Assembly: GCF_900182555.1 (NCBI RefSeq)
Contig: NZ_FXTH01000001.1
Location: 310,001 to 374,000 of the forward strand
DNA: 64,000 nt
Source of the DNA: Fodinibius sediminis
Lineage (GTDB): Bacteria; Bacteroidota; Rhodothermia; Balneolales; Balneolaceae
Direction of reading: 5' to 3'
Shown: piece by piece, positions 1-9,134 of the stretch
How positions within the stretch are numbered: position 1 is the stretch's first letter
How the letters are laid out: each line of letters opens with the position of its first letter
The notes under the pieces: model-generated
The model's database searches: none
What the model saw: only the letters and a program-made list of their open reading frames with translations
Told to the model about the DNA's origin: nothing
Made by a program: the position numbers and the translations under genes

Positions 1-1002
1 ACTAAACTGGAAACCCTCCTCAAGGAAAAATGCGAAAAGGCCATCCGTAAATATGTGGCTGAAGACGCCGTTCTCGATATTACCACGGCCGTCAATATTT
101 CAAAATTCCGCAACAAGGAAAACAGCGGCGACTTTCCCGGTCAGGGACATCGCAGCCAAAAGAAGCAGCAAGATGAAGAGGAGCTGCTCAGCGGCGTTAA
201 GAATGTGATTGCCGTTGCTTCGGGCAAGGGGGGCGTCGGCAAATCAACTGTTGCTGTAAATCTCGCCTGTGGACTGGCCCGAACCGGGGCAAAGGTGGGG
301 CTACTGGATACGGATATTTATGGTCCCAGCATTCCCACCATGATGGATACCCATAAACGTCCCAATATAACCACTCAAAAAAAGCTGGTACCCCTGAAAA
401 AATACGGGGTGCGCTTCCTCTCCATGGGCCTGCTTGTTGATCCCGACCAGGCGATGATCTGGCGCGGACCGATGGTGACCAGTGCCGTCAAACAGTTTAT
501 GGAGGAAGTGGAATGGGGAGAACTGGACTACCTGGTGCTTGACCTGCCGCCGGGAACCGGTGATATTCAGCTGACGCTGGTTCAGACCGTGCCACTGACG
601 GGTGCTGTTATTGTATCCACCCCCCAAACCGTTGCCCTTGATGATGCGCGTAAAGGGGTAGCCATGTTCAAGAAAGTGAACGTACCCGTCCTGGGTATGG
701 TTGAAAACATGGCCTATTTTATACCGGAGGATATGCCCGACAAGAAATACCATATCTTTGGCAAACACGGCGCACGCAAGCTTGCTGAACGCATGGGCAC
801 GAACTTTCTGGGTGAAATTCCACTGGAACAGGCGGTGCGTGAAAGCGGGGATGCCGGCAAGCCTATCGTGCTGCAGGAAGACCTGAAGTCAAAGTCGGCA
901 CAGGCTTTTGTGGAGCTCTCCAACAATGTAATGCAGCAGCTGTCCATCCGTAATCAGGAGCAGGCTCCCACCGAGAAAATTGACATCAAGATTAAACCGT
1001 AG
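1..1002 (+). CDS. Mrp/ApbC-family P-loop ATPase, 5' end cut by the window
   Basis: The frame is open from base 1, so the gene starts outside the window; the GTG at 55 is internal, not a start. The first ~30 codons look like the end of a MIP18/DUF59 domain, which precedes the ATPase domain in long Mrp proteins. The deviant Walker A (SGKGGVGKST) lies at about bases 220-252, followed by the DTDIYGPSIP and LPPGTGD motifs. Mrp/NBP35 proteins bind and transfer Fe-S clusters in the cytoplasm. The CxxC of E. coli Mrp is missing; the segment reads ENMAYFIPEDMPDKKY, as is usual in Bacteroidota homologues. The protein ends in a charged tail. Family assignment is secure; the exact client proteins cannot be told. 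Confidence 0.93.
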   Translation, partial: TKLETLLKEKCEKAIRKYVAEDAVLDITTAVNISKFRNKENSGDFPGQGHRSQKKQQDEEELLSGVKNVIAVASGKGGVGKSTVAVNLACGLARTGAKVGLLDTDIYGPSIPTMMDTHKRPNITTQKKLVPLKKYGVRFLSMGLLVDPDQAMIWRGPMVTSAVKQFMEEVEWGELDYLVLDLPPGTGDIQLTLVQTVPLTGAVIVSTPQTVALDDARKGVAMFKKVNVPVLGMVENMAYFIPEDMPDKKYHIFGKHGARKLAERMGTNFLGEIPLEQAVRESGDAGKPIVLQEDLKSKSAQAFVELSNNVMQQLSIRNQEQAPTEKIDIKIKP

Positions 1003-1073
1003 AACTGCTGACCCGGGAAATGAGGAGCCCGGCGGCCTCGAGCCGTAAATGTGGCTGCTCTGCATGATGCTTT

Positions 1074-2009
1074 TTATGAGCGCTGACTCAACCCCAGCAT
1101 AAACTGCCAGATAGTGAGCGCCGCCAGTCGGGCCGTCTGGCCATCCCGGTCGTACTCCGGATTTAGTTCAGATATGTCAAAAGAGGTAACCTGCTTGTTA
1201 CGGCCAGCCAGATAAGCCGCCGTCAGCCACAGATCCGGAAGTAATCCGTTGGTACAGGGTGCACTTACGCCAGGAGCACAGGACTGATCTACCGCGTCCA
1301 TGTCGAAGGTGGCCATCAGGCGATCACTTTCGTGACTGTGGAACAAACCAGATATGGAGGTAATATTGGTCTCATCCCTGAAAAGATAATGCCCCCTGTG
1401 GCGATCGATAAATGCCAGGTGAGATGCCGCAACTGCGTGGGGTTGAAGGCCGGCCACCAGGTACGTTTCAGCGCATTGGCTGCCATGCTCCAGGGCCTGG
1501 CGAAAGGTAGATCCGGAATGCGACCGGCCCTCCTTAAGCGGCCGCACATCCGTGTGGGCATCGACATTCAATATTGAGGTTGCAAATCCATTTTCCGCAT
1601 AACCGAGAAAATGGCCATAGGCTGTTTCGTGCCCGCCCCCCATGATGATGGGAATTATGCCCTGCTCCAGGTAACGCGCAATGACAGTCCCCAATGTTAG
1701 CTGGTCGGCCTGCAAATCACCGGAGACGGGAACGTCTCCGACATCATTTGTATGCTCAAGCAATTTAATAAACCGGTCGCTGTCCTCGGCATCGGGGGTC
1801 ATGGCATAGAGCTGCCGCCGAATCTGCCCGGGGGCCGCCGAGGCACCGGCTCTTCCATCATTGCGTTTTACGCCTTCGTCGGAGGGAAAGCCTACAAGCA
1901 CTACGCCGGGCTTACCCTCATCCGGCTCACTTCGCAGCCACCTTGCCAGCCGCGGATCATCGGGAGCCGTTTCGGGAATATCTGTAGATGGTTGCATCAG
2001 GTCAGTCAC
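1074..2009 (-). CDS. hutG: Formimidoylglutamase (arginase/ureohydrolase family)
   Basis: This 311-residue protein has the ureohydrolase metal motifs: GGGHE at 124-128, DAHTD at 150-154 and DMDAVD at 236-241, which bind two Mn ions. HutG hydrolyses N-formimidoyl-L-glutamate to glutamate and formamide, the last step of one histidine degradation route. The name rests on the fold plus the presence in this window of hutI, hutH and hutU; arginase or agmatinase would share the motifs, so the exact substrate is an inference. It stands alone on the minus strand, separated from the hutHI operon by the creatininase and sulfone genes. Confidence 0.82.
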   Translation of the reverse strand: MTDLMQPSTDIPETAPDDPRLARWLRSEPDEGKPGVVLVGFPSDEGVKRNDGRAGASAAPGQIRRQLYAMTPDAEDSDRFIKLLEHTNDVGDVPVSGDLQADQLTLGTVIARYLEQGIIPIIMGGGHETAYGHFLGYAENGFATSILNVDAHTDVRPLKEGRSHSGSTFRQALEHGSQCAETYLVAGLQPHAVAASHLAFIDRHRGHYLFRDETNITSISGLFHSHESDRLMATFDMDAVDQSCAPGVSAPCTNGLLPDLWLTAAYLAGRNKQVTSFDISELNPEYDRDGQTARLAALTIWQFMLGLSQRS

Positions 2010-2049
2010 TTCTTTCTCATTTTTTATTTAAGGATGTAATGACAGCACC

Positions 2050-2943
2050 TTAGTGTCCCTGGGGAGACGGCTCTTCGACCTTGTTGAAATACTCCTGCTG
2101 TATTATCCGGGTAGTATGATCATTTTTAACATCTCCGAGGGCTTTAACCAGCGACTTGACCCGATAGTCAAACATAAGCTTTCCGAGTTCGGCCGTTGCG
2201 ACCTCTGCCTTTCCGGCATAGTGCAGGGGGAAACGGGCGTACCACCAGATGCCGGTATAAAGGGATTCAGGCAAATCCAGACGGTCCTGGTCCGCACCGG
2301 ATTCACGGGTGGCTTCATCCAGTTTTACCAGGTCGGGTCTCAAATGCAGCAGCAGGGACGTCTCCCCTTCGCCCGCATGCATATCCCGGGAAGGATCGGA
2401 TTTCCTCAGGGCATTAACCTTTTCAGTTTGTTCGGGACTTCTCTCAGTGCTGTAAAGATAGGTCACATAGTTTTTGTCCTCCTCCAGCTGCGACTGTACA
2501 AAATATGGCAGCAAGTAGTTGTTGCCCCCATGCCCGTTGACCAAAACAATTTTATTGAAGCCGTTTCGAGCGATCTCATCCACCGTTTCTTTCAACAACT
2601 CCCAAAGAAGATCAGATGACAACGAGAAGGTCCCCCCGAGATGTTTGGCTTCATGAACCTGCCCAAAATAAAAAGGCGGAAAAACCACCGCATACTCCCG
2701 GCCCGCCGCCTCCAGGGCCAGGCGGCGGGCTACAATCAGATCCGACCCCATGGGTGCGTGGGGGCCGTGCTTCTCAAGTATGCCAAGTGGCAGGATACAG
2801 GTTGAATCAGAGGCCGAAAGCGCCCGTTCCCAGTCCGAGGCGGTTAATTCCTCCCACTGGGGCGTTAATTGCTGGGCTGATACTCCTGCCGGCAGCAGGA
2901 TAAACAAAAGTACGATACCACTATTCCAGAAACTGCTTTTCAT
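2050..2943 (-). CDS. Secreted creatininase-family amidohydrolase
   Basis: The motifs LPLGILEKHGPHAPMGSD, VNGHGGNNYLL and MHAGEGETS are those of the creatininase family, which binds two metal ions and hydrolyses cyclic amides or related C-N bonds (creatinine, or formamide intermediates in flavin-type cofactor pathways). The chosen ATG at 2943 begins a typical signal peptide (MKSSFWNSGIVLLFILLPAG, then VSAQ), so the enzyme should be exported; the frame is open a further 24 codons upstream, but that would bury the signal peptide. It lies just downstream of hutG in position but is transcribed toward it, 41 bases from its start. The substrate is unknown; creatinine itself is only one possibility. 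Confidence 0.8.
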   Translation of the reverse strand: MKSSFWNSGIVLLFILLPAGVSAQQLTPQWEELTASDWERALSASDSTCILPLGILEKHGPHAPMGSDLIVARRLALEAAGREYAVVFPPFYFGQVHEAKHLGGTFSLSSDLLWELLKETVDEIARNGFNKIVLVNGHGGNNYLLPYFVQSQLEEDKNYVTYLYSTERSPEQTEKVNALRKSDPSRDMHAGEGETSLLLHLRPDLVKLDEATRESGADQDRLDLPESLYTGIWWYARFPLHYAGKAEVATAELGKLMFDYRVKSLVKALGDVKNDHTTRIIQQEYFNKVEEPSPQGH

Positions 2944-3127
2944 TGATTTTTTATCATAAATAAGATTAACTGTAAAGTGATCAGATAGCATAACACTATT
3001 TACATGTGGTTGCAAATAGCACCATTCCCTGCATTTCCCGAAAAAATTTTTGCATTTTACAAAATGCCCCTTAACTTTTGATCGAACGAAGGCAAAATAT
3101 CAATTACTGATCGAAATGCAGTTCTTC

Positions 3128-3283
3128 TGCTCTCTTTACATGTGTTGTATGATGGATATGGCTTGTATGCCTACATACCCGAATACTGCCTGTAAGAGAG
3201 CAAGAGTCCCATGATTTTTTAAAGACTTTTTCCCGCAAGGAAATGAAAAGCCCGCTCATCTTTACAGGTGAGCGGGCTTTTTT
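3128..3283 (+). promoter_or_regulatory. Candidate attenuator RNA in the sfnG leader
   Basis: Bases 3128-3140 and 3191-3202 form a 12-bp stem with one bulged U, closing a loop with an internal GGC/GCC hairpin. The 3' arm of this stem, CCTGTAA at 3189-3195, is also perfectly complementary to TTACAGG at 3262-3268 in the loop of the following terminator. The two pairings exclude each other, as in riboswitches and other attenuators. The ligand or protein is unknown; the downstream sulfur genes would suggest a sulfur-status signal. The structure is read from sequence only. Confidence 0.4.
3247..3283 (+). terminator. Intrinsic terminator inside the sfnG leader
   Basis: A perfect 12-bp stem (3247-3258 with 3269-3280, GC-rich core GCCCGCTCA) with a 10-base loop runs into six T residues. 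No gene on the plus strand ends before it, so it either ends a small RNA or attenuates transcription into sfnG. Confidence 0.85.
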
Positions 3284-3363
3284 ATTTCATAACATTTCGC
3301 ACAGCATCCACCAAAAAACAGGATTTTAATCACTCAACAATAAAACACAGACAACAACTAACA

Positions 3364-4443
3364 ATGGATACAAAATTTGCATACTGGGTACCCAATGTAA
3401 GCGGCGGGCTGGTTATTACCGACTGGCCCATGAAAACAGATTGGACCTATGAATACAACAAGGAACTGGCACAGACAGCTGAACAGGTCGGTTTTGATTA
3501 CGCCCTGGCCCAGGCACGATTTTTTGGCAGCTATGGGGCAGAAAAACAGCTTGAGGCACTCAGCGTAGCCAATGCTCTTGCAGCCAACACTGAAAAGCTA
3601 CGGCTAATCGGGGCGGTGCATCCCGGCCAGTGGAAACCGGGCCCCATTGCCAATTTTGTGGCAACAGCCGACCGTATCAGCAACGGACGCTTTCACCTCA
3701 ATGTCGTAAGCGGATGGTTCAAGGATGAATTTACCCGTTTTGGAGAACCCTGGCTCGCCCACGACGAACGCTATGATCGAAGCGAGGAATTTATCAAGGT
3801 CCTGAAAGGCCTGTGGAACGAAAAACGTTTTTCCTTCGACGGACGGTTTTATCAGATTAATGAAGCTCCCTGCGAACCCAAACCCATCACACCCCCCGAC
3901 ATCTTTCAGGGGGGAAATTCTCCACGCGCACTCAAAATGGCAGCCCGGGTATCAGACTGGCTCTTCCTGAACGGGGGAAGTCTGGAAAAAATAAAGAGCC
4001 AGATTGATCAAGTGCGTCAGTATGCCGAAGAATTTGGCACCGAACCCCCGAAAATTGGTGTCAACTCTTTTGTGATTGCCCGCGATACCGAGGCCGAAGC
4101 CAAACGCGAGCTGGAAAACATAATCGAACACGCAACCCAGGAAGCGGTGGAAGGATTCAAGGAACAAGTAAAACAGGCCGGCCAATCCGCGCCTGAAGGC
4201 GAAGGCATGTGGGCCGATTCGGATTTCAATGATCTTGTCCAGTATAATGACGGGTTCAAAACAGGCCTCATTGGCACCAAGGAGCAGATTGTCGAACGCA
4301 TTCGTCAACTCGACGCCATTGGTGTAGACCTGATCCTGTCAGGTTTTCTCCACTTCACGGATGAACTCCCCCAGTTTGGAAAGGAGATCATTCCGGCCGT
4401 CAGGAAGGCAGAACCCCTCTCATCGGAAGTGGTTACCGCTTAA
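3364..4443 (+). CDS. sfnG: FMNH2-dependent dimethylsulfone monooxygenase (luciferase-like)
   Basis: This 359-residue luciferase-like TIM-barrel protein matches the SfnG type (start FAYWVPNVSGGLV, then VVSGWFKDEF, IFQGGNSPRA). SfnG oxidises dimethylsulfone to methanesulfinate with FMNH2 and O2, so sulfur can be taken from sulfones. The ATG at 3364 was chosen since an upstream GTG at 3268 falls inside the terminator hairpin. Two flavin-reducing proteins follow on the same strand (starts at 4563 and 5186), which is the usual two-component arrangement. Related SsuD-type alkanesulfonate monooxygenases are the main alternative. Confidence 0.83.
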   Translation: MDTKFAYWVPNVSGGLVITDWPMKTDWTYEYNKELAQTAEQVGFDYALAQARFFGSYGAEKQLEALSVANALAANTEKLRLIGAVHPGQWKPGPIANFVATADRISNGRFHLNVVSGWFKDEFTRFGEPWLAHDERYDRSEEFIKVLKGLWNEKRFSFDGRFYQINEAPCEPKPITPPDIFQGGNSPRALKMAARVSDWLFLNGGSLEKIKSQIDQVRQYAEEFGTEPPKIGVNSFVIARDTEAEAKRELENIIEHATQEAVEGFKEQVKQAGQSAPEGEGMWADSDFNDLVQYNDGFKTGLIGTKEQIVERIRQLDAIGVDLILSGFLHFTDELPQFGKEIIPAVRKAEPLSSEVVTA

Positions 4444-4562
4444 CTACCACTAGCCCTGGTATCTGGAATACCTCATTCTTATTCGGCCTCTAGCTGCCGG
4501 ATAAGATGGGGCATTCCGATTCCTGAACTCAATATAATGATCACTTAAATTTTTCCACTATC

Positions 4563-5153
4563 ATGAGCAGCCTTCTTGGAATTGCAGGCAGTCTTTCAAA
4601 TCCATCCAAAACGCGCACAGCCGTAGAAACAGCCTTGCAGGCTGCAGCTGACGCCTTTGACGTGGAGACGAACCTCCTTCACCTGGCAGACTATGATCTT
4701 GCCACCGCAGACGGACGGAAGCTGGATCAGTATACCGGTGATACAGCCCGGGCACTCGACCTGATTATCAACAGCGATGCCTTCATCATTGGCACACCGG
4801 TTTACAGGGGAAGTTATTCGGGCATCCTAAAAAATCTATTCGACTTGATTCCCCGGGGCCAATGGCAATCGAAACACGCCCCCCTCGAAAACCGGCCGGT
4901 AGGACTGATTGCTACCGGGGCCACCGATCATCACTATCTCTCGATCAGCCAGGAGCTGGGTCCCATCGCTTCTTTTTTCGGTTCCTACCAGGTGGGCGAC
5001 GGCGTGTATGTAAACGCTTCCCAGTTTAAAGATCATGAGCTGAAAGACGAGGAAATTATCGGCCGACTGGAAGTGTTGGGCAAAGCAACAATTGAACTTT
5101 CACGATCCATTGACCAAAGTACCTTTTTATCCTCGCTCGGACCCCAATTTTAA
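4563..5153 (+). CDS. NAD(P)H-dependent FMN reductase (MsuE/SsuE type)
   Basis: The 196-residue protein has a flavodoxin-like fold: phosphate-binding loop GIAGSLSNPSKTRT at the N-terminus and GTPVYRGSYSGILKNLFDLI around 80-99, both FMN contacts in the SsuE/MsuE family. It would supply FMNH2 to the upstream SfnG. It starts 119 bases after sfnG and ends 32 bases before the second reductase-like gene, so the three probably form one transcription unit. The NADPH or NADH preference cannot be seen. Confidence 0.85.
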   Translation: MSSLLGIAGSLSNPSKTRTAVETALQAAADAFDVETNLLHLADYDLATADGRKLDQYTGDTARALDLIINSDAFIIGTPVYRGSYSGILKNLFDLIPRGQWQSKHAPLENRPVGLIATGATDHHYLSISQELGPIASFFGSYQVGDGVYVNASQFKDHELKDEEIIGRLEVLGKATIELSRSIDQSTFLSSLGPQF

Positions 5154-5185
5154 CGTATTCACCTATAGCAACATCCCAGATCACT

Positions 5186-5722
5186 ATGAATGTTTCCAAG
5201 CAAGACAACGCTGAATCACTCAAAGAAGCAATGCGGCAGCTGCCGTTCCCGGTGGCCATTGCGACCGCTGCCATCGGCAAGGAAAAAAGAGGAATTACCA
5301 TTGGCTCCTTTACCAGCCTCTCCCTCTCCCCGCCGCTTATCTCTTTTAATATTGACCACGAAGCTCAAATTCACCCCCTCATAAGCCGGGCCACCCACTA
5401 CGCCGTTCACCTTCCGCAGCCGGAGCAGTCGTCCCTGTGCGATCACTTTGCCATTTCCGGTCAAACCAGCGAAGAGCAGTTTGAGGACGTCGACTATTTC
5501 CGGAGTTCCTACGGCAGCCCTATTCTAAGGGCCATCCCCACGATCATCCAGTGCCGTTCCTACGAAAAAGTCAAAGCCGGGGATCACACCATCATGATCG
5601 GTGAAGTTGTCGAAGTGGAGCAGCGGAACAGCAGACCCAGCGTGCTGTATTACGACCGCTCCTACCGGTCCATCGGCCCATCGGTGCCCGATAAAAAACC
5701 CAAAGTCAAGCGGGCCGGATGA
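5186..5722 (+). CDS. Flavin reductase-like, FMN-binding split-barrel protein
   Basis: This 178-residue protein has the split-barrel flavin reductase pattern: an N-terminal LPFPVAIATA, then GITIGSFTSLSLSPPLISFNI for flavin binding, and a C-terminal GDHTIMIGEVVEVE. Such proteins are the small reductase components of two-component monooxygenases. It is the third gene of the sfnG unit. Two unrelated flavin reductases behind one oxygenase is slightly redundant; this one might serve another oxygenase or a different flavin. Confidence 0.82.
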   Translation: MNVSKQDNAESLKEAMRQLPFPVAIATAAIGKEKRGITIGSFTSLSLSPPLISFNIDHEAQIHPLISRATHYAVHLPQPEQSSLCDHFAISGQTSEEQFEDVDYFRSSYGSPILRAIPTIIQCRSYEKVKAGDHTIMIGEVVEVEQRNSRPSVLYYDRSYRSIGPSVPDKKPKVKRAG

Positions 5723-5792
5723 AACGATCTGACCTGCAGGCCGCTGACCGGCCCACAGCGACGGCGGTAAATCCGCCCCCGGTGAAGAAAAA

Positions 5793-6191
5793 TCAATGCT
5801 CGGAATGCAGGGCCACCCGGTTGCCCTCGGAATCTTTTATGATGGCCATATACCCGTAGTCATCCGTAATTTGCGTTTTAGTCTGAATAACTGATCCTCC
5901 ATTCGGCTCCACTTTGTCCAGAACCGTCTGCAGGTCCGGATTGGCATTCATATACAGAAGGCAACCGTCCGTACTGGGTGTATAAGCTTCCTCCTGCTCA
6001 CAAAGTGCTCCGCTGATTCCTCCCTCTTCTACCGGAAACATGCTCATTTTCAAATCACTGCCCGTATCCATGTCAACCATTTCAATATCAAGGATCGACT
6101 CATAAAACTTCCTGGCCCGGCTTAAATCGCGGGCAGGTATCTCAAACCAGGTAATGGCGGCTTTCATCTTTTTGATCGTTTTGGATGTCAT
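5793..6191 (-). CDS. VOC-superfamily (glyoxalase-like) protein
   Basis: The 132-residue protein has the paired beta-alpha-beta-beta-beta pattern of the vicinal-oxygen-chelate fold, with TWFEIPARDLSRARKFYESIL near the start and GYMAIIKDSEGNRVALHS at the end. This subgroup is often annotated as glyoxalase/bleomycin-resistance-like, without a defined reaction. The ATG at 6191 is preceded by GGGAGGGATT, one of the few clear ribosome-binding sites in the window; an ATG at 6167 is the alternative start. It is a single gene between the sulfone unit and hutI. Confidence 0.82.
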   Translation of the reverse strand: MTSKTIKKMKAAITWFEIPARDLSRARKFYESILDIEMVDMDTGSDLKMSMFPVEEGGISGALCEQEEAYTPSTDGCLLYMNANPDLQTVLDKVEPNGGSVIQTKTQITDDYGYMAIIKDSEGNRVALHSEH

Positions 6192-6414
6192 GACAATCCC
6201 TCCCTTTTTTACTTTTTTTATTTGGTCCGTTTGAAGAATGAAGAGCTATTCCCTTTCATCCATGCTCACAAGGTATCAATCTCGACAGTCGGCAATACCT
6301 TTTAGGATCAAGCTAATAAAAAACAGTCAGATAGGCTATAAAAAATCCACTCATTTGCGTGGCAGCCATGCCTGGTTTTTGCAGGCGGTCACCAAGCATT
6401 TTTTGAAAGCACAT

Positions 6415-7629
6415 TTAATGCAGGATCTCACCACTGCATATGGTCATATCGCACTGGTCAGGCCGGAAATGATAGATCCAGAAGTCGGGGTCCGGGGCAT
6501 CGACGACTGCAAAATCAGCAATCTTGCCCTTTTCAATGGATCCCAGGCTGTCATCCCGCCGAAGCGCTTTGGCAGCACAGATCGTTGCCCCCTTTAATGC
6601 TTCCGCAGGCGTCAGCTGTCCCCGGTTGCAGGCCAGCATCATCGCCAGCGGGAGATCATAGCTGGGGGCCGAACCGGGATTAAAATCTGTCGCTACAGCA
6701 ACATCTATACCGCGATCTGCCAGTTTACGACCGTTCAGGGGCCGCACCTGTGTATACAGGGAAGCCAGGGGCAGCATCACGGCCACGACACCGGCCCGCG
6801 CCATAGCCTCAACGCCCGCGCCGGATATTTTTTCCAGGTGATCGGCACTGGCAGCCCCAAGCTCGGCGGCCAGTTCAGCCCCGCGCCCCGGGCTAAGCTG
6901 ATCGGCATGCAGCTTGGGGACAAGTCCGGCGCCTTTTGCTGCTGTAAGGATCTGCCGAGACTCCCCGATCGTGAATGCAGATTCCTCGGTAAACACGTCG
7001 CAGAAATCTGCAAGATCCGCATTCGCCACAGCAGGTATCATCTCTCGAATGACGAGATCAACATACTGCCCCCTTTTCCCCTCATACTCCGGAGGAATGG
7101 TGTGTGCCCCCAGAAAGGTGGACACTATGTGCAGCGGCTGCTCCTCAGCCAGGCGCCTGTAGACACGCAATATCTTCAACTCCTCCTCCAGTGACAGCCC
7201 GTATCCGCTTTTGCACTCCACCGTGGTTATGCCCAGCGCAGCCATGGCCTCCAGAAAACGGGATGCTTTCTCAAACAGTTCCTGCTCGGTTGCCTTGCGT
7301 GTGGCTCGCACGGTTGATAAAATACCGCCGCCGGACTGCGCTATTTCAAGGTACTTTTTCCCCTGCAAGCGCAGAACAAACTCATCCGGCCGCCATCCCC
7401 CGAAGACCAAGTGCGTATGACAATCCACCAGGCCGGGAATCACCATCCTGCCACCGGCATCCAGCGTTTCAGTCCCGGTGTATCGGGACGGCAGCTCAGC
7501 TTCGGGCCCGACCCATTCGATAGTATCCTTCTGCCATACGATAGCGGCTTCCCTGACGGGATGAATATCCTGCTGTTTCCCTTCATCCCTGCAGGTTGCC
7601 AGATAACCGATATTTTTAAGGACGGGCAT
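6415..7629 (-). CDS. hutI: Imidazolonepropionase
   Basis: The 404-residue amidohydrolase has the metal motif DCHTHLVFGG at 69-78, GGGILSTVRATRKA and ECKSGYGL of HutI. It opens the imidazolone ring of 4-imidazolone-5-propionate to give N-formimidoylglutamate, the third step of histidine degradation. Length fits the family (about 400). It begins two bases after hutH ends on the same strand, so the two are certainly cotranscribed, with HutH first. The 223 bases downstream hold an AAGGTAT/ATACCTT dyad (about 6269-6301) that may be a weak terminator. Confidence 0.95.
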   Translation of the reverse strand: MPVLKNIGYLATCRDEGKQQDIHPVREAAIVWQKDTIEWVGPEAELPSRYTGTETLDAGGRMVIPGLVDCHTHLVFGGWRPDEFVLRLQGKKYLEIAQSGGGILSTVRATRKATEQELFEKASRFLEAMAALGITTVECKSGYGLSLEEELKILRVYRRLAEEQPLHIVSTFLGAHTIPPEYEGKRGQYVDLVIREMIPAVANADLADFCDVFTEESAFTIGESRQILTAAKGAGLVPKLHADQLSPGRGAELAAELGAASADHLEKISGAGVEAMARAGVVAVMLPLASLYTQVRPLNGRKLADRGIDVAVATDFNPGSAPSYDLPLAMMLACNRGQLTPAEALKGATICAAKALRRDDSLGSIEKGKIADFAVVDAPDPDFWIYHFRPDQCDMTICSGEILH

Positions 7630-7631
7630 CG

Positions 7632-9134
7632 TTACACCAGCCGGGCTAATTCCTGTTCCACCTTTGCCACCACGCTTCTCTCCTGCAGCAACTCCACCGC
7701 CCTGTTGATATCATCTTTGAAGTAGTGGTCGGTTGTGGCATAGGGGATGGCATCACGAATAAATCGATGGGCAATCTCCACGCCCCTGCCCGGACGAAGC
7801 GGTTTGCGAAAATCGAGTGCCTGAGCTGCTGTAAAAAGTTCAATGGCAAGCACCTGCTCCACATTTTCATAGACTTCCAGGAGCTTCAAAGCACCAATGC
7901 TTCCCATGCTTACATGGTCTTCCTGGCCAAGGCTGGTGGGAATAGAATCCACCGACGAGGGATGGCACAAGACCTTGTTTTCTGAAACCAGGGCCGCCGC
8001 CGTATACTGCGGAATCATAAAACCGGAATTTATACCTGTTTCTTCCATCAGCAGTTCAGGCAGGCCATCATGACCTTCAAGCAGCAGATAGGTTCTTCGC
8101 TCGGAGATGCTGGCAAACTCGGCCAGGGCTATTTTGGCATGGTCCAAAGCCAGGGCCAGCGGCTGCCCGTGAAAATTACCTCCGCTGATGATATCCCCGT
8201 TTTCAAAGACCAGGGGATTATCCGTCACAGCGTTGAGTTCGGTTTCAACCACCTTGCAGCAATACCGCAGGCCATCACGACTCGCCCCGTGCACCTGGGG
8301 CACACAGCGCAGACAATAGGGATCCTGAACTTTACCGCAGTGGCGATGCGACTCCAGGATCTCACTCTCCACCAGCAGCTGACGGATATTCCGGGCAACC
8401 TGCTGTGAGCCAGCGTGGGGGCGAATCCGGTAAAGACGCTCATCAAATGGTTTTATGCTGCCCTGCAGGGCCTCCAGGCTCATAGCGGCAACAAGGTCCG
8501 CAGCCTTCATCAAATTCAGCGACTTTTCAAGCACGTAGGCTCCATACGCACTCATGAGCTGCGTGCCGTTAATAAGCGATAACCCATCCTTGGGCTGCAG
8601 GTCGAGGGCTTCAATACCATGCTCACTCAACACCTTTTCAGCGGGCATAACCTCCGTTCCCTCTTCATTCCAGAAACTTCCGTAACCAATCAGTGGAAGA
8701 GCCATATGCGCCAGCGGAGCCAAATCGCCCGATGCTCCTACACTTCCCTTTTCAGGGACGGCCGGGATCAGATCATGCTTCCAGAAATAAACCAACCGCT
8801 TAAACGTCTTTTGAGAAATACCGGAATACCCCAGCCCCAGGGCGTGAATTTTGAGCGCCAGCATTAGCCTGGAAAGTTCCCTGGGCACAAGATCACCCAC
8901 CCCCACGGAATGGGACAAAATCAAATTCCGCTGCAGCTGCTTGAGCTGTTCTTTGCCCACCCGCTTGTTGGCCAGGGCTCCAAAGCCGGTATTTATCCCA
9001 TAGAGAGGCTCATCCGACTGCAGGGCTTCGTCAACAACGGAGCGGGATTTTACAATCGAAGCCTGGTCATGCTCAAGCTTTGCAATACTCTTCTCAAGAT
9101 CGTCATACAAATGCGGAATCCGGATATGTACCAT
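7632..9134 (-). CDS. hutH: Histidine ammonia-lyase
   Basis: The 500-residue protein has the GSVGASGDLAPLAHM motif; Ala134-Ser135-Gly136 cyclise to the MIO cofactor. HutH eliminates ammonia from L-histidine to give urocanate, the first step of the pathway. Other family signatures are YGINTGFG near 45-52 and SRDGLRYCCK. Length is normal (about 500-510). It is the first gene of the hutH-hutI operon, divergent from the TPR-LuxR gene at 9311, with a 176-base shared upstream region. Phenylalanine ammonia-lyase shares the fold, but the neighbouring hutI decides the call. Confidence 0.96.
   Translation of the reverse strand: MVHIRIPHLYDDLEKSIAKLEHDQASIVKSRSVVDEALQSDEPLYGINTGFGALANKRVGKEQLKQLQRNLILSHSVGVGDLVPRELSRLMLALKIHALGLGYSGISQKTFKRLVYFWKHDLIPAVPEKGSVGASGDLAPLAHMALPLIGYGSFWNEEGTEVMPAEKVLSEHGIEALDLQPKDGLSLINGTQLMSAYGAYVLEKSLNLMKAADLVAAMSLEALQGSIKPFDERLYRIRPHAGSQQVARNIRQLLVESEILESHRHCGKVQDPYCLRCVPQVHGASRDGLRYCCKVVETELNAVTDNPLVFENGDIISGGNFHGQPLALALDHAKIALAEFASISERRTYLLLEGHDGLPELLMEETGINSGFMIPQYTAAALVSENKVLCHPSSVDSIPTSLGQEDHVSMGSIGALKLLEVYENVEQVLAIELFTAAQALDFRKPLRPGRGVEIAHRFIRDAIPYATTDHYFKDDINRAVELLQERSVVAKVEQELARLV

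Larger units (their letters stand above)
2944..3363. other. 420-base divergent intergenic region with structured sfnG leader
   Basis: There is no credible gene here. Reading right, it holds a small hairpin (GCATTTT/AAAATGC, 3052-3067), two copies of TGATCGAA (about 3079 and 3108), a long imperfect stem (3128-3202) and an intrinsic terminator (3247-3283) 80 bases before the sfnG ATG. Both the creatininase gene (minus) and sfnG (plus) must have their promoters here. No known riboswitch consensus (S-box, FMN, TPP, cobalamin) was recognised. Confidence 0.6.

Noticed and set aside
3079-3116. Two TGATCGAA repeats upstream of sfnG as an operator
   Set aside because: Eight bases twice in an A/T-rich intergenic region is weak evidence, and no regulator gene is adjacent.
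3268-3363. Start of sfnG at a GTG at 3268
   Set aside because: The codon lies inside the stem of an intrinsic terminator and the added 32 residues match nothing; the ATG at 3364 gives the family N-terminus.
6238-6597. Plus-strand open frame between the VOC gene and hutI
   Set aside because: Half of it is antisense to hutI and the rest has atypical composition with no domain.
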